From: an uncultured Bacteroidia bacterium
Lineage (GTDB): Bacteria; Bacteroidota; Bacteroidia; Bacteroidales; UBA932
Direction: 5' to 3'
Length of the DNA stretch: 7,953 nucleotides
NCBI GenBank assembly: GCA_902767355.1
Contig: CACXHG010000085.1
Coordinates: 1 to 7,953 of the forward strand
Below the pieces are notes generated by a model. The model was given only the letters and a program-made list of their open reading frames with translations. It was not told the DNA's origin and did no database searches. Below are positions 5,605 through 7,953 of the stretch, piece by piece. Each line of letters opens with the position of its first letter. Position 1 is the stretch's first letter. The translations under genes and the position numbers were made by a program.

Positions 5605-7953
5605 ATGAGAAAGTTTTCTATTGTACTTCTCCTGGGCGCTCTGCTCATGAGTGTCTCCTGTAGGGATTTTGCAGACCTCTACGAGCGCATCGACCAGCTG
5701 GAGGGCAAGGTAGGCGAGCTGGAAAAGTTGCAGCTTGCAGAATTGTCAAACACTGTCAATGGTCTCAGCACCACAGTAGGCCAGCTTGAGAAAAAAGTCT
5801 ATGTAGAGTCGGTGACCGAGACCGACAACGGCTATGTCATCAAATTTACAGATGGCAAAACCGCTACCATCAAAGACGGCGAAGACGGTGAGGATGGCAC
5901 CACTCCTACCATCGGCGTCAAAGACGAAGACGGTGTTCTGGTATGGACTGTCAACGGCGATGTTGTAAAAGACGCCCAGGGCAAGTCCGTTCCCGCTTCT
6001 GTTCAGGTTCCTGAATTCAAGTTCGAGAACAACAAGTGGTGGTATCGCTTCGGCGACAAAGACCAGTGGAAAGACTGCGGCGAAAAGACCGGTCCCGAAC
6101 CGTCCATCACCGAGACAGACGACTATGTGATCATCTCCATCGGCGACAAGAAAGTCCAGATTCCCAAAGAAGTTGTTTCTCCCGCAATCGAAGACCTGAA
6201 GCCGGTCATCACAATCGCCGCCAAGAGGTTGTTCGTTCCCGTAGGCGGTACTCTCGACCTTAAGGACTGGTTCACTGTCGAACCCGAGGGCGCTCTCAAG
6301 ACAATGGTAGACTATACTTATTCAGAAAACGCTCCTTTCACAGTCAGCGAAAAAGGTATCCTCAATGTTACTGGTGCCGGCAACTATACCGTAACTGTAT
6401 CCGCCAAGGTCAATCCCGACCTGAAGACCGACATCGCCATCCGCTCTGCAGAGGTTGCCGACAGCCAGGAGCCCCAGAGCCTCAAGCCCGAGCAGATGAT
6501 CCAAATCTACGAAGGCTCTCTCGAAGAATATAACAAGCAGATTGACTTCGGCGGTACCACTTCGTTCAACCCCGCCAACGGTGCTATCGCAGGCATATTC
6601 AACGGTACTTTGAATTTCCGTATCGGTATGCCCGTCACCCCCAACACCAATATCACCAAAGAGAACGGCCGTCTGCACTTCCTCTTCTATGTGGCAGATC
6701 CCGCTTTCTACACCCCTGCCAACCTTGAAGGAAACAATTTCCTGGAGCACACCAGCTCCGGCACTTACGATGCCGACGAGATTGACTTTGACTTGACAAG
6801 CTTTGTTCCTAATTTCAAGAAAGGCTGGAATGTGGTTGACCTCAAACTCAGCGATGCTGCTCCCAACGCCGGTAATTATGATCCTACCAAGGCCAGCTTC
6901 ATCCGCTTCCTCTGCAACGCCGACACCAAGGGCGCATGGGCTGCATATCAGATGAAAGACCTCTATGTATATGCGGGCGCAGCTTCCGTCACCGCCATCA
7001 ATCCTGTCATTAAAAACAGGAACAATATCTTCGTGCCCGTAGGTTCTTCTGTGGATCTCAAGCAGTTCTTTACTGTTGAACCCGAGAGCGCTGGCAAAGA
7101 CAATCTGACTTACACCCCTGCAGAAGGCGCACCATTCAGCATCAGCAAGGACGGTATTGTGTCAGTTACCGGAGCAGGCAGTTATAAGGTAACTGTCGCA
7201 TCTGCTGACAAGCCCGACGTGAAGATGGACATTTTCGTTCGCAGTGCAGAATGCCCCGATAATCAGGAGCCCACTGCTTCGATAAATCCCGCGCAGAAGG
7301 TTAAAGTTTTCAACGGCTCACTTGAGGAGTATATCTCTGCTGTAGAGCTCGGTGGCTCTTCTTCCTGGAACCCCGTCAACAACTCTCACACTGCTATTAC
7401 TTCCGGTGGCCAGTTCAATTTCCGCCTTGGTTTTGCCGTTGAGCAGAACACGAACATCACAATGGAGAACGGCCATCTCCACTTTATGCTCTATGTTTCC
7501 GATGCTTCTGCAATGCAAGCTGCAAGCTTCGACGATACACACTTCCTGGAGGTTACCAGCAGCGGCACTTATGATGTGGATGAGGTTAACTTTGATCTTC
7601 CTATAGTCCTCTCCAATCTTAAGAACGGTTGGAATGAAATTGACCTCCCCTTCAGCTCTGCATCCCATCCTGGCGGTAACTTCGATCCCAGCAAAACCAG
7701 CTTTGTACGTTATTTCGGCGATGTTGCCCAGACAGGAAAATATTTGGCCATACAGATTAAAGATATCTTCGCTTACGCAGCTGAGTCGGCCGCTCCCGCC
7801 AAGATCACCATCGACGGCGACCTGAGCGACTGGGCAAATGTCAAGGGTTCAGTCAACGCATCTGAAGGCGCCACTTATCTGGAGTTCAAGATGGCCAGCG
7901 ATGCCAACAATATCTACTTCTATACCAAGAGAGTTGCCAACAGCGCACTCTGG
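5605..7953 (+). CDS. Surface lipoprotein: coiled coil, DUF4988/PL29-N-like region, two Ig-like/CBM-like modules, CBM9-like start (3' end outside window)
   Basis: The frame is open from ATG 5605 to the last base, giving 783 codons and no stop. Residues 1-19 form a lipoprotein signal peptide ending SVSC, with Cys19 the likely lipidation site. Residues 22-66 form a coiled coil, with L/I/V at 25, 29, 32, 36, 39 and again at 47, 51, 54, 58, 61, 65. Residues 67-130 match the DUF4988 / PL29 lyase N-terminal pattern: NGYVIKFTDG, then a short collagen-like KDGEDGEDG (90-98), then PTIGVKDEDGVLVWTVNG. Residues 200-466 and 467-about 728 are two copies of one module: a BIG2-like Ig domain (FVPVG, FTVEPE, VTGAG) followed by a jelly-roll, carbohydrate-binding-like domain (SGTYD, GWN, FDP). 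From 733, IDGDLSDW and NNIYFYTKR resemble the start of a CBM9-like domain. It is probably anchored on the cell surface and binds glycan or another polymer. No catalytic domain is visible. Codon use is more A/T-rich than in the upstream genes. Confidence 0.85.
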   Translation, partial: MRKFSIVLLLGALLMSVSCRDFADLYERIDQLEGKVGELEKLQLAELSNTVNGLSTTVGQLEKKVYVESVTETDNGYVIKFTDGKTATIKDGEDGEDGTTPTIGVKDEDGVLVWTVNGDVVKDAQGKSVPASVQVPEFKFENNKWWYRFGDKDQWKDCGEKTGPEPSITETDDYVIISIGDKKVQIPKEVVSPAIEDLKPVITIAAKRLFVPVGGTLDLKDWFTVEPEGALKTMVDYTYSENAPFTVSEKGILNVTGAGNYTVTVSAKVNPDLKTDIAIRSAEVADSQEPQSLKPEQMIQIYEGSLEEYNKQIDFGGTTSFNPANGAIAGIFNGTLNFRIGMPVTPNTNITKENGRLHFLFYVADPAFYTPANLEGNNFLEHTSSGTYDADEIDFDLTSFVPNFKKGWNVVDLKLSDAAPNAGNYDPTKASFIRFLCNADTKGAWAAYQMKDLYVYAGAASVTAINPVIKNRNNIFVPVGSSVDLKQFFTVEPESAGKDNLTYTPAEGAPFSISKDGIVSVTGAGSYKVTVASADKPDVKMDIFVRSAECPDNQEPTASINPAQKVKVFNGSLEEYISAVELGGSSSWNPVNNSHTAITSGGQFNFRLGFAVEQNTNITMENGHLHFMLYVSDASAMQAASFDDTHFLEVTSSGTYDVDEVNFDLPIVLSNLKNGWNEIDLPFSSASHPGGNFDPSKTSFVRYFGDVAQTGKYLAIQIKDIFAYAAESAAPAKITIDGDLSDWANVKGSVNASEGATYLEFKMASDANNIYFYTKRVANSALW
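6202..6987 (+). repeat. Module copy 1 (Ig-like plus CBM-like), codons 200-461 of the lipoprotein
   Basis: This is the first copy of a tandem, in-frame module that restarts at 7003, a period of 801 bases or 267 codons. Shared landmarks with copy 2 are FVPVG, FTVEPE, VTGAG, RSAE, GSLEEY, NTNIT with ENG, SGTYD and GWN. The Ig-like part covers about residues 200-283 and the jelly-roll-like part about 297-457. The copies have diverged clearly at the DNA level, so the duplication is not recent. Confidence 0.85.
7003..7788 (+). repeat. Module copy 2 (Ig-like plus CBM-like), codons 467-728 of the lipoprotein
   Basis: The second copy keeps the same domain order, with the Ig-like part at about residues 467-549 and the jelly-roll-like part at about 564-725. 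The loops differ most, for example SHPGGNF here against PNAGNY in copy 1, and VAQTGKY against DTKGAWA. The framework segments SGTYD, GWN and FDP are retained. A CBM9-like segment follows at once, so there is no third copy directly after it. Confidence 0.85.

Noticed and set aside
6036..7825. Several short open frames on both strands between 6036 and 7825
   Set aside because: All lie inside the continuous lipoprotein frame from 5605 to the window end, whose domain repeats and codon pattern show it is the coding frame.

Overview
This window looks like a chromosomal piece of a member of the Bacteroidota, most likely order Bacteroidales. The evidence is A/T-rich leaders without Shine-Dalgarno sequences, matches to the Bacteroidota -7 promoter element TAnnTTTG, two lipoproteins, and a surface lipoprotein of the PL29-N-terminal/DUF4988 type that is typical of this phylum. 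The genus cannot be named from the sequence. The main genes are GC-rich, while the intergenic regions and the last gene are more A/T-rich. There are no RNA genes, insertion sequences, phage genes or CRISPR arrays in view, and no gene-free stretch exceeds 300 bases.

Layout. (1) Positions 2-3545 (+) hold a tight three-gene run: the 3' end of a small Gly/Ala/Leu-rich protein with an EF-hand-like loop, a 642-aa AMP-forming acyl-CoA synthetase 6 bases downstream, and a GntP-family permease 1 base further on. They are probably co-transcribed. (2) Positions 3540-4346 (-) encode a secreted, lipid-anchored glycerophosphodiester phosphodiesterase. It converges on the permease, and the two genes share a palindromic CTATAG containing both stop codons. 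(3) Positions 4428-5453 (+) encode a PLP-dependent threonine-aldolase-family enzyme, divergent from the phosphodiesterase across an A/T-rich gap and followed by a clear hairpin terminator. (4) Position 5605 to the window end (+) is one uninterrupted reading frame of at least 783 codons. It has no stop codon inside the window. It encodes a surface lipoprotein with an N-terminal coiled coil, a DUF4988-like region, two tandem copies of a roughly 267-residue two-domain module, and the beginning of a CBM9-like domain cut off by the window edge.

The synthetase and permease may form an uptake-and-activation pair for a carboxylic acid, but this is inferred only from their adjacency. The phosphodiesterase and aldolase look like ordinary single-gene metabolic units. 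The most unusual item is the large lipoprotein. It resembles surface glycan-binding proteins, although no SusC/SusD pair or glycoside hydrolase is present in the window to confirm a polysaccharide-utilisation role.
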